64,000 nt of DNA, from contig NZ_JHVI01000022.1 of the NCBI RefSeq assembly GCF_000620065.1, positions 1 through 64,000 on the forward strand. The letters run 5' to 3'. Both the position numbers and the translations under genes were made by a program. Source of the stretch: Meiothermus cerbereus DSM 11376 (lineage in GTDB: Bacteria > Deinococcota > Deinococci > Deinococcales > Thermaceae). The notes under the pieces are model-generated. The model saw nothing but the letters and a program-made list of their open reading frames with translations. It did not search any database and was not told where the DNA came from. Below, in pieces: positions 1 to 8,035 of the stretch. Positions within the stretch are counted from its first letter, which is position 1; each line of letters begins with the position of its first letter.

Positions 1-585
1 TCCACATGGCCGTTGAGCTTAGGACTTCGCGGGGGCAGCACGAAGAGCCGGATGCCCAGAGCCTGGCAGCCCTCCTCAAACGCCGCCATGAACTCGCTTC
101 CCCCATCCACCTGCACCGCCCGGATGGGAAAAGGACACCGCTCCACCCGTCCCTGGCCCTCCAGGTAGACCAGGATGCGCCCCACCGTGCGCTCGCTCAA
201 GGTATAGCCCGCCTTCCGCAAGGAAAGCCAGATGGGCCAGCGCCCCCAGGTGGGGTTCTCCTTCCGCAAGCCTTCCACCTGCGCCAGCAGCTCGGGGGTC
301 CAATGCACCTTGCCCCGCAGGCGTTGGGGTCGCTTACTTCTGGGTTTCAGGCCGGTGAGTCCCTGCTCCTTGAGCCTTCCCTTCCAGCGGTAGTAGCTGG
401 CCCGGCTGAGGCCCACCACCTCCTGCACCTCGCTCCAGGGTACCCCCCGTTTCCTGAGGGCTTCCACCTGCTTGAGCTGGCGCAGGCGTTCTAAGGACTG
501 TGGGGTCACCTGCGCCGGCCTCGGCCAGTTCTAAAGCTTTCCTGGCGCCCCTAAAGACCTCTTTGCCAACTGTGGTAAGCTGCAT
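1..585 (-). pseudogene. Degenerate IS481-type transposase (frameshifted, internally deleted, cut by window edge)
   Basis: On the minus strand one frame is open from about 530 down to base 1. It encodes a helix-turn-helix region (WSEVQEVVGLSRASYYRWK) followed by an integrase-core segment with VQVDGGSEF and LFVLPPRSPKLNG, as in IS481-type DDE transposases. The ATG at 585 (MQLTTVGKEVF) lies in a different frame, so a frameshift separates the N-terminus from the rest. The segment before the first catalytic Asp through to the second runs directly from GQGRVERC into PFPIRAVQVDGG; the roughly 100 residues that normally lie between, including the first catalytic Asp, are missing. Inactive remnant. 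The family is inferred from motifs and the deletion size is estimated from family length. Confidence 0.8.
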
Positions 586-632
586 CTGGGGAACCTCCTC
601 TTCCTAAAAGTGGTTCCCCTATTTTGCTTCAC

Positions 633-663
633 TCGGAGTCTCACCTGTGTTTGTCCGAGTACA
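633..663 (-). repeat. Possible terminal end of the IS481-type remnant
   Basis: Read on the minus strand from 663, the sequence begins TGTACTCGGACAAACACAGG and continues into GTGAGACTCCGAG. A TGT start lying just upstream of the transposase N-terminus is typical of IS481-type ends. The matching other end is outside the window, so the boundary is not proven. Confidence 0.35.
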
Positions 664-756
664 CCCAGTGGTTAAAAAGTTGAAAAACGAATGCGCCTGT
701 ATCCAGCGGAGCTTCCTGGCAAGAAGCACACTACGGGTTCCTCAGGGGGCAGGACA

Positions 757-1107
757 CTAGCTGGCGCAACTCAGCATTCGGTTCAGCAGCCGTGGGTTCT
801 GCGTGTGGGCCTGCAACTCGAGGGCCAGCAGCTTCAGGTATTCGGCAAAGAAGGGCTCGAGCTGGGGTCGCCAGTTCACCAATAGGGTTTCGGACAAACC
901 CAGGTGTTCAGCCCATAGCTCCACAAGCTCATCGGCTTTGATGGGAAGGTGCGCCTGCAAACGATAAAGCAACGTTGGAATTAAGTGCTCAGACACAAAA
1001 TGCCGGTCTACCAACCAGTCTTGCTGGCCACCTTGCTTTTGCACAAACAGGGCGAGGGCGGTGTGGGCGCTTTGCTCCAGAGTTTTGGCGTTAAGGGCGT
1101 GCTTCAT
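757..1107 (-). CDS. Small helical protein of unknown function (116 aa)
   Basis: The product is not recognised. The protein starts MKHALNAKTLEQSAHTALAL and looks mostly helical and soluble, with no signal peptide or membrane segment. It has conserved-looking stretches VDRHFVSEHLIPTLLYRL and VNWRPQLEPFFAEYLKLLAL. I chose the ATG at 1107 because GGGAGA stands 6 nt before it; an in-frame extension to 1161 would run through the palindrome at 1121-1141. It is divergent from the Lrp/AsnC gene at 1234, so it may be a target of that regulator (inference). Confidence 0.6.
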   Translation of the reverse strand: MKHALNAKTLEQSAHTALALFVQKQGGQQDWLVDRHFVSEHLIPTLLYRLQAHLPIKADELVELWAEHLGLSETLLVNWRPQLEPFFAEYLKLLALELQAHTQNPRLLNRMLSCAS

Positions 1108-1120
1108 ATCGTTCTCCCCG

Positions 1121-1141
1121 ATCGGCTCGACTCGAGCCGAT
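1121..1141. promoter_or_regulatory. 21-bp perfect palindrome between divergent genes, candidate operator
   Basis: ATCGGCTCGA, one central C, then TCGAGCCGAT: 10-bp arms with a 1-nt centre. It lies 13 nt upstream of the start of the unknown protein and about 90 nt upstream of the Lrp/AsnC gene, overlapping the expected 5' leader of the former. The arms contain CTCGAG, a motif very common in this genome, so chance must be considered. Confidence 0.45.
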
Positions 1142-1233
1142 GTCTTAATGGTAGTAGGCACATGAGCGATTGAGAATGGTAAAACAAAAGAAAAGTGGGC
1201 TCATAACAAGCAAAACTAAAGTAAACTTTGCAT

Positions 1234-1704
1234 ATGGCTATTGATTCTAAATATCTAGATGGAACCTCTTGGAAAATCCTCGAGCTGCTCCAGCAAAACG
1301 CCCGCCTGCCTTTTAGCGAGATTGGCCGGCAGGTGGGGTTGTCGGCTCCTGCTGTTGCCGAGCGGGTGCGCCGGATGGAGGAAGCTGGGATCATCCGGGG
1401 CTACCGGGCCGAGGTAGACCCAGGCAGACTGGGCTACACCCTCGAGGTCTTTATTCGGGCCGAAATAACCCACAGCAACCACGATGCAGCCATCCGTTAC
1501 ATTGCTCAGCTACCCAATGTGCTCGAGTTCTGGAACCTGACGGGCCGCGATGGCTACCTGATTCGAGCAGTTTTTCGCTCCGTACAGGAGCTCGAGCAGG
1601 TGCTCAACCAAAAACTGGGTATGTACGGAACCACCACCACCGCCCTGGTGCTTTCCAAGCCGGTCGCCTTTCGCGTCCTAAGCAAGGAGCAAGCCGCTTT
1701 ATAA
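1234..1704 (+). CDS. Lrp/AsnC-family transcriptional regulator
   Basis: 156 aa, the usual family length. The N-terminal winged helix-turn-helix spans roughly residues 8-55 (LLQQNARLPFSEIGRQVGLS, then SAPAVAERVRRMEEAGII), followed by the RAM effector domain (residues 65-150). The family binds amino acids or related metabolites as an octamer or dimer and regulates amino-acid metabolism; the ligand cannot be read from the sequence. ATG 1234 is preferred over the upstream TTG at 1228 because a -10-like TAAACT (1222-1227) ends 6 nt before it, which fits a leaderless transcript. Convergent with the ferredoxin-like gene; divergent from the unknown gene at 1107. Confidence 0.9.
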   Translation: MAIDSKYLDGTSWKILELLQQNARLPFSEIGRQVGLSAPAVAERVRRMEEAGIIRGYRAEVDPGRLGYTLEVFIRAEITHSNHDAAIRYIAQLPNVLEFWNLTGRDGYLIRAVFRSVQELEQVLNQKLGMYGTTTTALVLSKPVAFRVLSKEQAAL

Positions 1705-1808
1705 TCGAGCGCACCCTTTCCGGGCAGTTGAAGCCCAGGTTTGACTGAACAGTCTCTAACAGCGGGGCGACGCTCTTTTCGCCCTAGGGAGCGAAGGGTG
1801 GGCACTGG

Positions 1809-1847
1809 GCTTCACAGCGATAACTTTGATGGGCAGCTCTGTGAAGC
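1809..1847. terminator. Hairpin between convergent genes
   Basis: GCTTCACAG (1809-1817) pairs with CTGTGAAGC (1839-1847) around a 21-nt loop, between the stops of the Lrp gene and the ferredoxin-like gene. There is no T-run on either strand, so terminator function is tentative. Confidence 0.35.
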
Positions 1848-1852
1848 CGCTA

Positions 1853-2821
1853 TTACAGGTCGTACCAGGGTGGCGTTCCGCGAAATAGCTCGATGGGCTC
1901 ACCCAAAACTTCTGCCCGGCTGGCCTCTACAAGCGAAATTACCTGTGGCGGGCAGCTTTCCACACAGGCCCGGCATCCCGTACAGGCCGACACGTTTAGT
2001 TTCAAGACGTACTCTTCGCCCCCTGCGCTGTCGCGTTCACGCTCGACTGCTTTGGTGGGGCAAACGTTGGTGCAAACCGGGCATAGCGTACACCCTTCTG
2101 CTACCGCAATGCGCGTCCACTGCACAGCCGGGGCTCGGTAGGCAGCCACTTTACGCAAACGCAGCTCTGCGGGCAGGTCGCCCCGCTTGTCCTCGTAGGG
2201 TTCCGCTGGTGGCAGGGGCAGGTTGGGCACCAGCTCGGCAGCCGAGCGCTTGGCCCCGCCAAACATCGCCCCAAAAAACTCCCGCCGACCCACCTCGGCC
2301 CCACGTAAGGCCTCCTGCTGCATATGCGCCTCGAGCCCTGGAAAATACCTCTTCGCTTCCTGCAGCGCCCATTGCACCCGCTCTGGAACGGTAGGGCCAC
2401 CAATCTTGCAGCTTTGGCAGTCGCCGTGGGCCAGCTTGAGCGAACCAAAGCGCGAGGCCGCCTCGGCTAAAACCCCGGGCGTAAGCTGGCCCAGGCAATG
2501 GATTTCGTCGCCCGCACCGGGCGCTTTGGAGCAGCGAAGCTGTCCCTGGCCCCGGTGCAGCTTCTCCTGGATTGGGCCAAGCGGAAACTCCAGTGCTACG
2601 CCCGGACAAACGGCGGTACAGAGCCCACAGCTGGTGCAGCTCACCTCATCTATCTCGACGGTAAAGTTTTGCAAGTTGATGGCCTGGTGCGGGCACACCT
2701 GCTGACATTTATCGCACCCACCCACGCTGTTGCGCTCGAGCAAGCAGCGCGGCCCGGTATATTCCGGGGTGGGGTCGGTTAGTTTGAGAAAAGCGCCTAC
2801 GAGGTTATCGAGTAATCCCAC
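1853..2821 (-). CDS. Ferredoxin-like protein with four [4Fe-4S] cluster motifs
   Basis: 322 aa, cytoplasmic, no signal or membrane segment. The N-terminal ferredoxin module has C26 plus CDKCQQVCP (C36, C39, C43) and CTSCGLCTAVCP (C62, C65, C68, C72). The C-terminal module has CTLCPVCTNVCP and CTGCRACVESCP. The middle segment holds further cysteines (CSKAPG, CLGQ, CQSCKIGG) but no recognisable catalytic domain. It resembles electron-transfer subunits of the heterodisulfide-reductase/polyferredoxin type. No partner enzyme is adjacent, so its redox partner is unknown. It is a stand-alone gene ending convergently with Lrp. Confidence 0.75.
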   Translation of the reverse strand: MGLLDNLVGAFLKLTDPTPEYTGPRCLLERNSVGGCDKCQQVCPHQAINLQNFTVEIDEVSCTSCGLCTAVCPGVALEFPLGPIQEKLHRGQGQLRCSKAPGAGDEIHCLGQLTPGVLAEAASRFGSLKLAHGDCQSCKIGGPTVPERVQWALQEAKRYFPGLEAHMQQEALRGAEVGRREFFGAMFGGAKRSAAELVPNLPLPPAEPYEDKRGDLPAELRLRKVAAYRAPAVQWTRIAVAEGCTLCPVCTNVCPTKAVERERDSAGGEEYVLKLNVSACTGCRACVESCPPQVISLVEASRAEVLGEPIELFRGTPPWYDL

Positions 2822-2891
2822 AATAAACAGCGTACAGGGTAATGGGTAGCGAGGAGGGACAAAACTGACATTTCATCGCGCTGGCGGAGCT

Positions 2892-3977
2892 TCAAGCAGG
2901 GGAGCTCGAGGCCGCCTTTGGCATCAGGTCGCCAAGGGCCTGTAGGAACTGTTCGAACTGGGCAAAGTCGAGCTGCTGTTCGTTATCGGAAAGGGCCACT
3001 TTAGGGTTGGGGTGTACCTCAATGTGAACCCCATCGAGACCAGCCGCCAGGGCCGCTCGAGCCAGTGGTGCCAGCAAATCCCGCCGCCCGGTCGCATGGG
3101 TTACATCCACAATCACCGGCAGGTGGGTTAGCTGCTTGGCCAGGACGGCCGCCGAAAGGTCGAGGGTATTGCGGGTCCATTTTTCGTAGGTGCGGATGCC
3201 CCGTTCGCACAAGATTACCTCGGAATTGCCCTGCGAGAGGATGTATTCCGCGCTATAGAACCACTCTTCAATGGTCTGGGCAAAGCCCCGCTTGAGCAAG
3301 ACCGGCTTGTTGGCTCTGCCCACCTCGCGCAGCAGGGCAAAGTTTTGCGCGTTGCGGGTGCCCACCTGCAGAATGTCGGCATACTGGGCCACCAGCTCCA
3401 CATCGCGGGTATCCATCACCTCGGTCACGAAGACCATGTCGTTGGCATCGGCAGCCGCGCGTCCGAGTTTCAGGGCAGGCTCCCCCATGCCCTGAAAACC
3501 GTATGGCGAGGTACGGGGTTTGTAAGCACCACCACGCAATACTTTGACCCCGTGCGCCGCCAAAAACCTGGCCGTAGTGAACATCTGCTCTTCCGACTCT
3601 ATGGAGCAGGGCCCGGCCACCAGCACCTTGCCCCGGCCAAAGACCACATCCCCTACCTTAACCGTGGTGTCCTCGGGTTTTACCTGGCGGGAATAAAGAA
3701 ATTTTTGCTGATCTTGCTTCTCCTCTAAGTCGAGGGAGGCCTTAAAAATTTCCTTGAACAACCGCTTGATGGTCTCGGCCGGGTAGGGACCAGGGTTCTC
3801 CCGGGTGAGGTAGGCCAGCATCTCCTCCTCTCGCTTGGGGTCGTAGTGGGGCATGCCCACCTCAGTTTGAACCCGCCCAATCTCACTCACCAGCCGGCCC
3901 CTTTCGGAAAGCAAGCGGAGCAGTTCCCGGTTGATGCGATCTACTTCTTTGCGCAAGTCTACGATTCGCTGGTCCAT
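2892..3977 (-). CDS. aroF: Bifunctional chorismate mutase / DAHP synthase
   Basis: 361 aa. Residues 1-85 are an AroQ-type chorismate mutase (VDLRKEVDRINRELLRLLSE). Residues from about 100 form a type I-beta 3-deoxy-7-phosphoheptulonate synthase with GPCSIES, RGGAYKPRTSP, GTRNAQNF, LLKRG and the metal-ligand motif EVHPNP. It condenses phosphoenolpyruvate and erythrose 4-phosphate as the first shikimate-pathway step. In this fusion type the mutase domain also mediates feedback inhibition by chorismate or prephenate (family knowledge). ATG 3977 is used because MDQRIVDLRKEVD is the conserved N-terminus and a promoter lies just upstream; the frame extends to 4034 without conserved sequence. Confidence 0.95.
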   Translation of the reverse strand: MDQRIVDLRKEVDRINRELLRLLSERGRLVSEIGRVQTEVGMPHYDPKREEEMLAYLTRENPGPYPAETIKRLFKEIFKASLDLEEKQDQQKFLYSRQVKPEDTTVKVGDVVFGRGKVLVAGPCSIESEEQMFTTARFLAAHGVKVLRGGAYKPRTSPYGFQGMGEPALKLGRAAADANDMVFVTEVMDTRDVELVAQYADILQVGTRNAQNFALLREVGRANKPVLLKRGFAQTIEEWFYSAEYILSQGNSEVILCERGIRTYEKWTRNTLDLSAAVLAKQLTHLPVIVDVTHATGRRDLLAPLARAALAAGLDGVHIEVHPNPKVALSDNEQQLDFAQFEQFLQALGDLMPKAASSSPA

Positions 3978-3986
3978 GAACACAAT

Positions 3987-4015
3987 GGTATACCAAGCCA
4001 GCCCCTTTGAGGCAA
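3987..4015 (-). promoter_or_regulatory. Promoter of the DAHP synthase gene
   Basis: On the minus strand TTGCCT (-35, 4010-4015), a 17-bp spacer and TATACC (-10, 3987-3992). The -10 ends 9 nt before ATG 3977, so the transcript is probably leaderless. Confidence 0.6.
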
Positions 4016-4085
4016 GCCCGCCTGATACACCCAACCAATCGCCGCATCGGCTGGTGGGGTGATGCCAGTAAAGGTTCCGACAAGC

Positions 4086-4838
4086 TCAGACCGGGCTGGT
4101 CTCAACCTCTTTAGGACGCCCCCGCTCAGCCCACTTGACCAGCAGAATTGAGAAGCCATAAAGCACCATCAGGGGAATAGAAACCAGGCTCAGGTTGACC
4201 ACGTCTACGGTCGGGGTTATCAGGGCTGCCAGGGTAATCAGCAAGACCACCGCAATGCGCCAGTTGCTGATCAGGAAGCGGCTGGAGAGCATCCCCAGCT
4301 TAGCCAGCAGGAAGCTCACCACCGGCATCTCAAAGAGAATACCCATTACGGCCAGGAAGGTAACCACCTGACCCATATACATGCCAATGGAGATTTGCGG
4401 CGTAACCACGTCCCCCAAAAAACCCAGCAAGAAGGGCACGGCAAAAGGCAACAGCACAAAATAAGCGAACAGCGCGCCCAGGGCAAAGCTAAAACCCGCT
4501 CCCAGGATGAATGGAATCGCCAGTCTGCGCTCGTGAGGATACAAACCGGGGGCAATGAAGGCCCAGATCTGGTAAACGATAAAGGGCAGGGCCAGGGCCA
4601 GTCCACCAAAGGCCGCTACCTTAAAAGCGGTAAGGAAGGGCTCAGTGATATTGAGCACAATCAGCTCGGCTTTGAGCGAGGCGCTTGTGTTGTAGGCGTC
4701 CAGGGGCCGCCGCAGGGCCTCGAGGATCTGTACACGAAAGGTAAAGGCCACCACGGTCATCGCCGCCCAGGAAACTATGGCCCAGATTAGGCGGTTGCGC
4801 AGTTCCTCCAGGTGTTCCATCAAAGGGGCTTCACGCAT
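4086..4838 (-). CDS. tatC: Sec-independent protein translocase TatC
   Basis: 250 aa integral membrane protein with six predicted transmembrane helices. The N-terminal signature is MEHLEELRNRL, and conserved segments include FKVAAFGGLALALPFIVYQI, FIAPGLYPHERR and LALITPTVD. It is the twin-arginine signal receptor for export of folded proteins and works with TatA, encoded immediately upstream. A GTG at 4850 overlaps the tatA stop, but ATG 4838 has a GTGGGGG Shine-Dalgarno 5 nt ahead and is the better start. No separate tatB is present here, as in minimal Tat systems. Confidence 0.93.
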   Translation of the reverse strand: MREAPLMEHLEELRNRLIWAIVSWAAMTVVAFTFRVQILEALRRPLDAYNTSASLKAELIVLNITEPFLTAFKVAAFGGLALALPFIVYQIWAFIAPGLYPHERRLAIPFILGAGFSFALGALFAYFVLLPFAVPFLLGFLGDVVTPQISIGMYMGQVVTFLAVMGILFEMPVVSFLLAKLGMLSSRFLISNWRIAVVLLITLAALITPTVDVVNLSLVSIPLMVLYGFSILLVKWAERGRPKEVETSPV

Positions 4839-4849
4839 GGCAACCCCCA

Positions 4850-5104
4850 CTAGGACTTAGGTTCTTCCTTGGCCTCGAGGGGCTTTTTGAGTTCCTCCAG
4901 AGGCTTGCTGATCTCTTCTTTGATCTCTTTTAACTCCTGCACATCGGCGGCTTTTTCAAACTCCTCGCGGATGTTCTTGGCGCCGCGTTGAAACTCGCGG
5001 ATACTCTGGCCCAGGCTGCGCCCCAGCTCAGGCAGCTTGCGGGGGCCAAAAAGCAGCAAGGCGATCAACAAGATAATCAGGATTTCCGTCATTCCAAGGT
5101 TCAT
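4850..5104 (-). CDS. tatA: Twin-arginine translocase subunit TatA/E
   Basis: 84 aa: a short N-terminal transmembrane helix (MTEILIILLIALLLFGPRKL), the FGPRKLPELGRSLG hinge and a charged amphipathic tail rich in Glu and Lys. It forms the protein-conducting assembly of the Tat pathway together with TatC directly downstream. The start at 5104 has AGGAG 6 nt ahead; an internal ATG (5092) is an alternative. First gene of a tatA-tatC operon. Confidence 0.93.
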   Translation of the reverse strand: MNLGMTEILIILLIALLLFGPRKLPELGRSLGQSIREFQRGAKNIREEFEKAADVQELKEIKEEISKPLEELKKPLEAKEEPKS

Positions 5105-5242
5105 GGCAATCTCCTAAACACAGTTTACTCGCTACCCTGAAACCCATCTGAAAGCCGGGCCACCGCATGGCCGCCCCCTCGGGTGCAGGTTTCTCCTGGC
5201 AGCAGCACAGGGAGGGGCCAAAAAGGCCGGGAAGTTTGCGCT

Positions 5243-6616
5243 TTACTGGCTCCGCTTGCGCTTAGCATAGTCTTCGATGTTGCGTTGCCGCCCACGGGCA
5301 ATGGCGAGCGCACCCTCGGGCACGTCCTGGTTGATGCTGCTTCCCCCAGCAATAAAAGAATGGTCAGCAAGCGTAACCGGGGCGATCAAAACGCTGTTAG
5401 AACCAACAAACACCCGCTTGCCGATGGTGGTTTTGTGCTTGTGCTGACCATCATAGTTGGCCGTAATAACCCCAGCCCCGATGTTGGATTCCTCCCCCAC
5501 CTCGGCATCGCCGAGATAAGCCAGGTGTCCGGCCTTGGCCCGCTTACCCAAGCGGGCATTCTTGAGTTCAACAAAATTGCCCACATGGGCGCCTTCATCC
5601 AAAAAGGCTTTGGGGCGCAGCCGTGCGAAAGGTCCGGCGTCGGCGCCACTCGATACGTAGGCCTCTTCGCAAACCGTATGGGATTTGATCTTCCCTCCCG
5701 GCTCTACTACGGTATCACTTAGCGCCGCATAGGCTCCAACCTCGACCCCCTCACCCAGTCGGGTTTTACCTCGCAAAATTACCCCTGGCCACAAGGTAAC
5801 ATCGGGGGCCAGCTCGACCGTAGGCTCAATGTAGATGGTCTCGGGCTGGATCATCCGCACCCCAAGAGCCATCCAGTGGGTACGCAAGCGCTGTAGCAGC
5901 ACCTGCTCCACCTGGGCCAGTTGGGCACGGGAATTAACGCCCAAAAGTTCTCCCGTATCCCTGGACTCAATGGAGGCGATTTTTTGACCGGCCTCGCGGT
6001 AGATGCGAATCAGGTCGGGTAGGTAGTATTCACCTGCGGCGTTGCGATTGTCCACCAGCTTTAGTTTTTCCCAGAGGCTGGCATCGAAACAGTACACTCC
6101 AGGGTTGATCTCCTGAATTGCCCTTTGTTCTGGGGTAGCGTCTTTTTGCTCGACGTTGCCGATAATCTGACCCTGTTCATCGCGCAGGATGCGGCCATAT
6201 CCGGTGGGGTCATCAAGGTGCATGGTGAGCATGGCCATTCCTGCCCCCTCAGCCTGCATGGTGTGCACCAATCCGGTCAGGGTCTCGACCTGGGTAAGGG
6301 GTGTATCGCCCTGGGTTACCACAATGGGACCCTGAAAACCCTGCAAAACTGGCTCTGCCTGGGCCAGGGCATGGGCCGTGCCCAATTGCTGCTCCTGTAC
6401 CACAAAGCTCAGGTTTGGGTACCCTTCGAAGACCTGGCGTACCTGTTCGGCCCCATGACCTATGACCACCACCACTTTTTCGGCCCCACTGGCAAAAGCG
6501 GTATCGATGCAATACCCCACCAGGGGTTTGCCCAGCAGGGGGTGTAGAACTTTTGGTAGCCTTGATTTCATGCGGGTTCCCAAGCCCGCCGCGAGAATCA
6601 CTACAGCATGTGCCAT
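5243..6616 (-). CDS. glmU: Bifunctional UDP-GlcNAc pyrophosphorylase / glucosamine-1-P acetyltransferase GlmU
   Basis: 457 aa, normal length. The N-terminal uridylyltransferase domain has LAAGLGTRMKSRLPKVLHP near residues 8-26 and GTAHALAQA. From about residue 250 the left-handed beta-helix acetyltransferase domain carries hexapeptide repeats, RLRP, NFVELKNARLG and ANYDG. It makes UDP-N-acetylglucosamine for peptidoglycan and cell-surface glycans. The start is supported by GGAG 5 nt upstream and a -10-like TACAAT (6626-6631) ending 9 nt before the ATG. Confidence 0.96.
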   Translation of the reverse strand: MAHAVVILAAGLGTRMKSRLPKVLHPLLGKPLVGYCIDTAFASGAEKVVVVIGHGAEQVRQVFEGYPNLSFVVQEQQLGTAHALAQAEPVLQGFQGPIVVTQGDTPLTQVETLTGLVHTMQAEGAGMAMLTMHLDDPTGYGRILRDEQGQIIGNVEQKDATPEQRAIQEINPGVYCFDASLWEKLKLVDNRNAAGEYYLPDLIRIYREAGQKIASIESRDTGELLGVNSRAQLAQVEQVLLQRLRTHWMALGVRMIQPETIYIEPTVELAPDVTLWPGVILRGKTRLGEGVEVGAYAALSDTVVEPGGKIKSHTVCEEAYVSSGADAGPFARLRPKAFLDEGAHVGNFVELKNARLGKRAKAGHLAYLGDAEVGEESNIGAGVITANYDGQHKHKTTIGKRVFVGSNSVLIAPVTLADHSFIAGGSSINQDVPEGALAIARGRQRNIEDYAKRKRSQ

Positions 6617-6660
6617 ATCACTCCAATTGTATTGCCAAAAACGAAAGACCCGACCAAAAT

Positions 6661-7572
6661 CTAGCGTTTCTTCCCAGGTGTGCTGGGCCTGGCCGAAGAC
6701 CCTACCGAAGCAGCAGCAGGCGGGTTTTCACGCGATCCCTTCCAGCGCATTAAGAAAAAGATGGCCAGGGCGATGAGGGGGATGGAGATTATCTGGGTTG
6801 CGGTGAAAAGGCCAATGCCTGCTTGCTCGTTGAGGTAAACCTTAATCCACAGCGGGTTGAGTCGGAAGGTTTCCTCGAAGACCGAGCGCAAAAGGCTGTA
6901 CCACAAAACAAACTGCCAAAACACATAGCCATAGGCTCGGTTCTGCCTTAGCCAGTAGATCGAAAGCAGCAACAGAACCAGCCCAATCAGAACCCCGTAC
7001 AACTGGGTAAAGTGGACTGGGCCGCGTACCAGCGCCTCCGGGGCACAGCGCACCACCTCGCTAATGTCGTTGATGCCAGGGCAAACACCCGGAAAACCGC
7101 TGGCCGAAGCGGGCCAGGTAAACCCGATGGGCCAGTTGGTCAGGCGGCCCACGGTATCGGAGCCGTTCATGATGTTACCTAGGCGACCTGCCACAATGCC
7201 CACTGCAACACCCGGCACCACCGCGTCCAGGTAGGCCCAGACCGGGATTTTGCTGCGGTAGTAGTGGTAAATGAATGGAATCAGGCCCCCGATGATCGCC
7301 CCGTGGAAAGAAAGGCCGCCCTGCCAGATGTAGAGGGCCGAGATGGGGTTGCTGCTGAAGTCGCCCGGACTTGTAAGCACGTATCCCAGGCGGGCCCCAA
7401 TAACACCCCAGATAACAGCCCAAAAGGCAATTTGCTCGAATCGGTCGGGGTCAAAACCCCAGCTCTTTAGAATACGCTTGGCAATTTCAAAGGATGCAAA
7501 AATGGCCAGTACTAGGAACAGCCCGTACCAGCGTATTTGCAGCGAACCAATTTCGACTAGGATTGGATCCAT
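6661..7572 (-). CDS. lgt: Prolipoprotein diacylglyceryl transferase Lgt
   Basis: 303 aa, about seven transmembrane helices. Family signature [15 protein letters not shown], plus the YGLF and HGAIIGG motifs and a C-terminal [11 protein letters not shown] segment. It transfers diacylglycerol from phosphatidylglycerol to the lipobox cysteine of lipoprotein precursors, the first step of lipoprotein maturation at the membrane. GGAGG stands 6 nt before ATG 7572. It lies between the small glutaredoxin-like gene (13 nt upstream) and glmU, all on the minus strand, probably co-transcribed. Confidence 0.95.
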   Translation of the reverse strand: MDPILVEIGSLQIRWYGLFLVLAIFASFEIAKRILKSWGFDPDRFEQIAFWAVIWGVIGARLGYVLTSPGDFSSNPISALYIWQGGLSFHGAIIGGLIPFIYHYYRSKIPVWAYLDAVVPGVAVGIVAGRLGNIMNGSDTVGRLTNWPIGFTWPASASGFPGVCPGINDISEVVRCAPEALVRGPVHFTQLYGVLIGLVLLLLSIYWLRQNRAYGYVFWQFVLWYSLLRSVFEETFRLNPLWIKVYLNEQAGIGLFTATQIISIPLIALAIFFLMRWKGSRENPPAAASVGSSARPSTPGKKR

Positions 7573-7585
7573 TCAAAGCCTCCAG

Positions 7586-7807
7586 TCACAACGATAGTTT
7601 CTTGGATAGGCGCTCGAGGGTAAACTTGCCCTCGAGCAGCACCCGGCCCTCGCGCAGGAGAACCGGAACCCGGAAGGTATATAGATTTTTGAGATTTTCG
7701 TCAGCGTCTACATCCTGAAAAGTATAGGCAATACCCTGCGCTGCCAACAGCGCCTCGGCCTCCTCGCAGAGGTGGCAACCTTTCCGACTGATCAGCACGT
7801 AGCCCAT
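7586..7807 (-). CDS. Glutaredoxin-like thioredoxin-fold protein (73 aa)
   Basis: 73 aa starting MGYVLISRKGCHLCEEAEALL. The CHLC redox motif follows the first beta strand, then comes the conserved cis-Pro segment FRVPVLL, as in the short glutaredoxin/DUF836 family. Probable thiol-disulfide exchange in the cytoplasm; the substrate is unknown. The frame extends to 7870, but the fold begins at the ATG at 7807. It ends 13 nt before lgt and is probably in the same operon. Confidence 0.75.
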   Translation of the reverse strand: MGYVLISRKGCHLCEEAEALLAAQGIAYTFQDVDADENLKNLYTFRVPVLLREGRVLLEGKFTLERLSKKLSL

Positions 7808-8035
7808 CTGCCAAACAAGTATAGCCCGCACAAGCAGAAATCCAAATGCATCTACTAGAGCACGGTGCATATGCCAAACCCAACCAAAACTACTAGCCGG
7901 TGGGTTTAGCCTGGCCGTAGCTATTTTTCGCTGCGGGCACAGACCGCCAAACAGGCTGGAGCAGCCCTTTGCGTTTTTGCTGAAGGTTACTTTAGTTGCG
8001 CGTCTAGCAGAGCAAACCCTGGATACTCCATCAAC

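Noticed and set aside
6-494. Plus-strand 162-codon frame at the window start
   Set aside because: It is antisense to the readable transposase remnant.
1741-2394. Plus-strand 217-codon frame opposite the ferredoxin-like gene
   Set aside because: The minus strand carries clear cysteine cluster motifs; the plus frame is Arg/Pro-rich shadow sequence.
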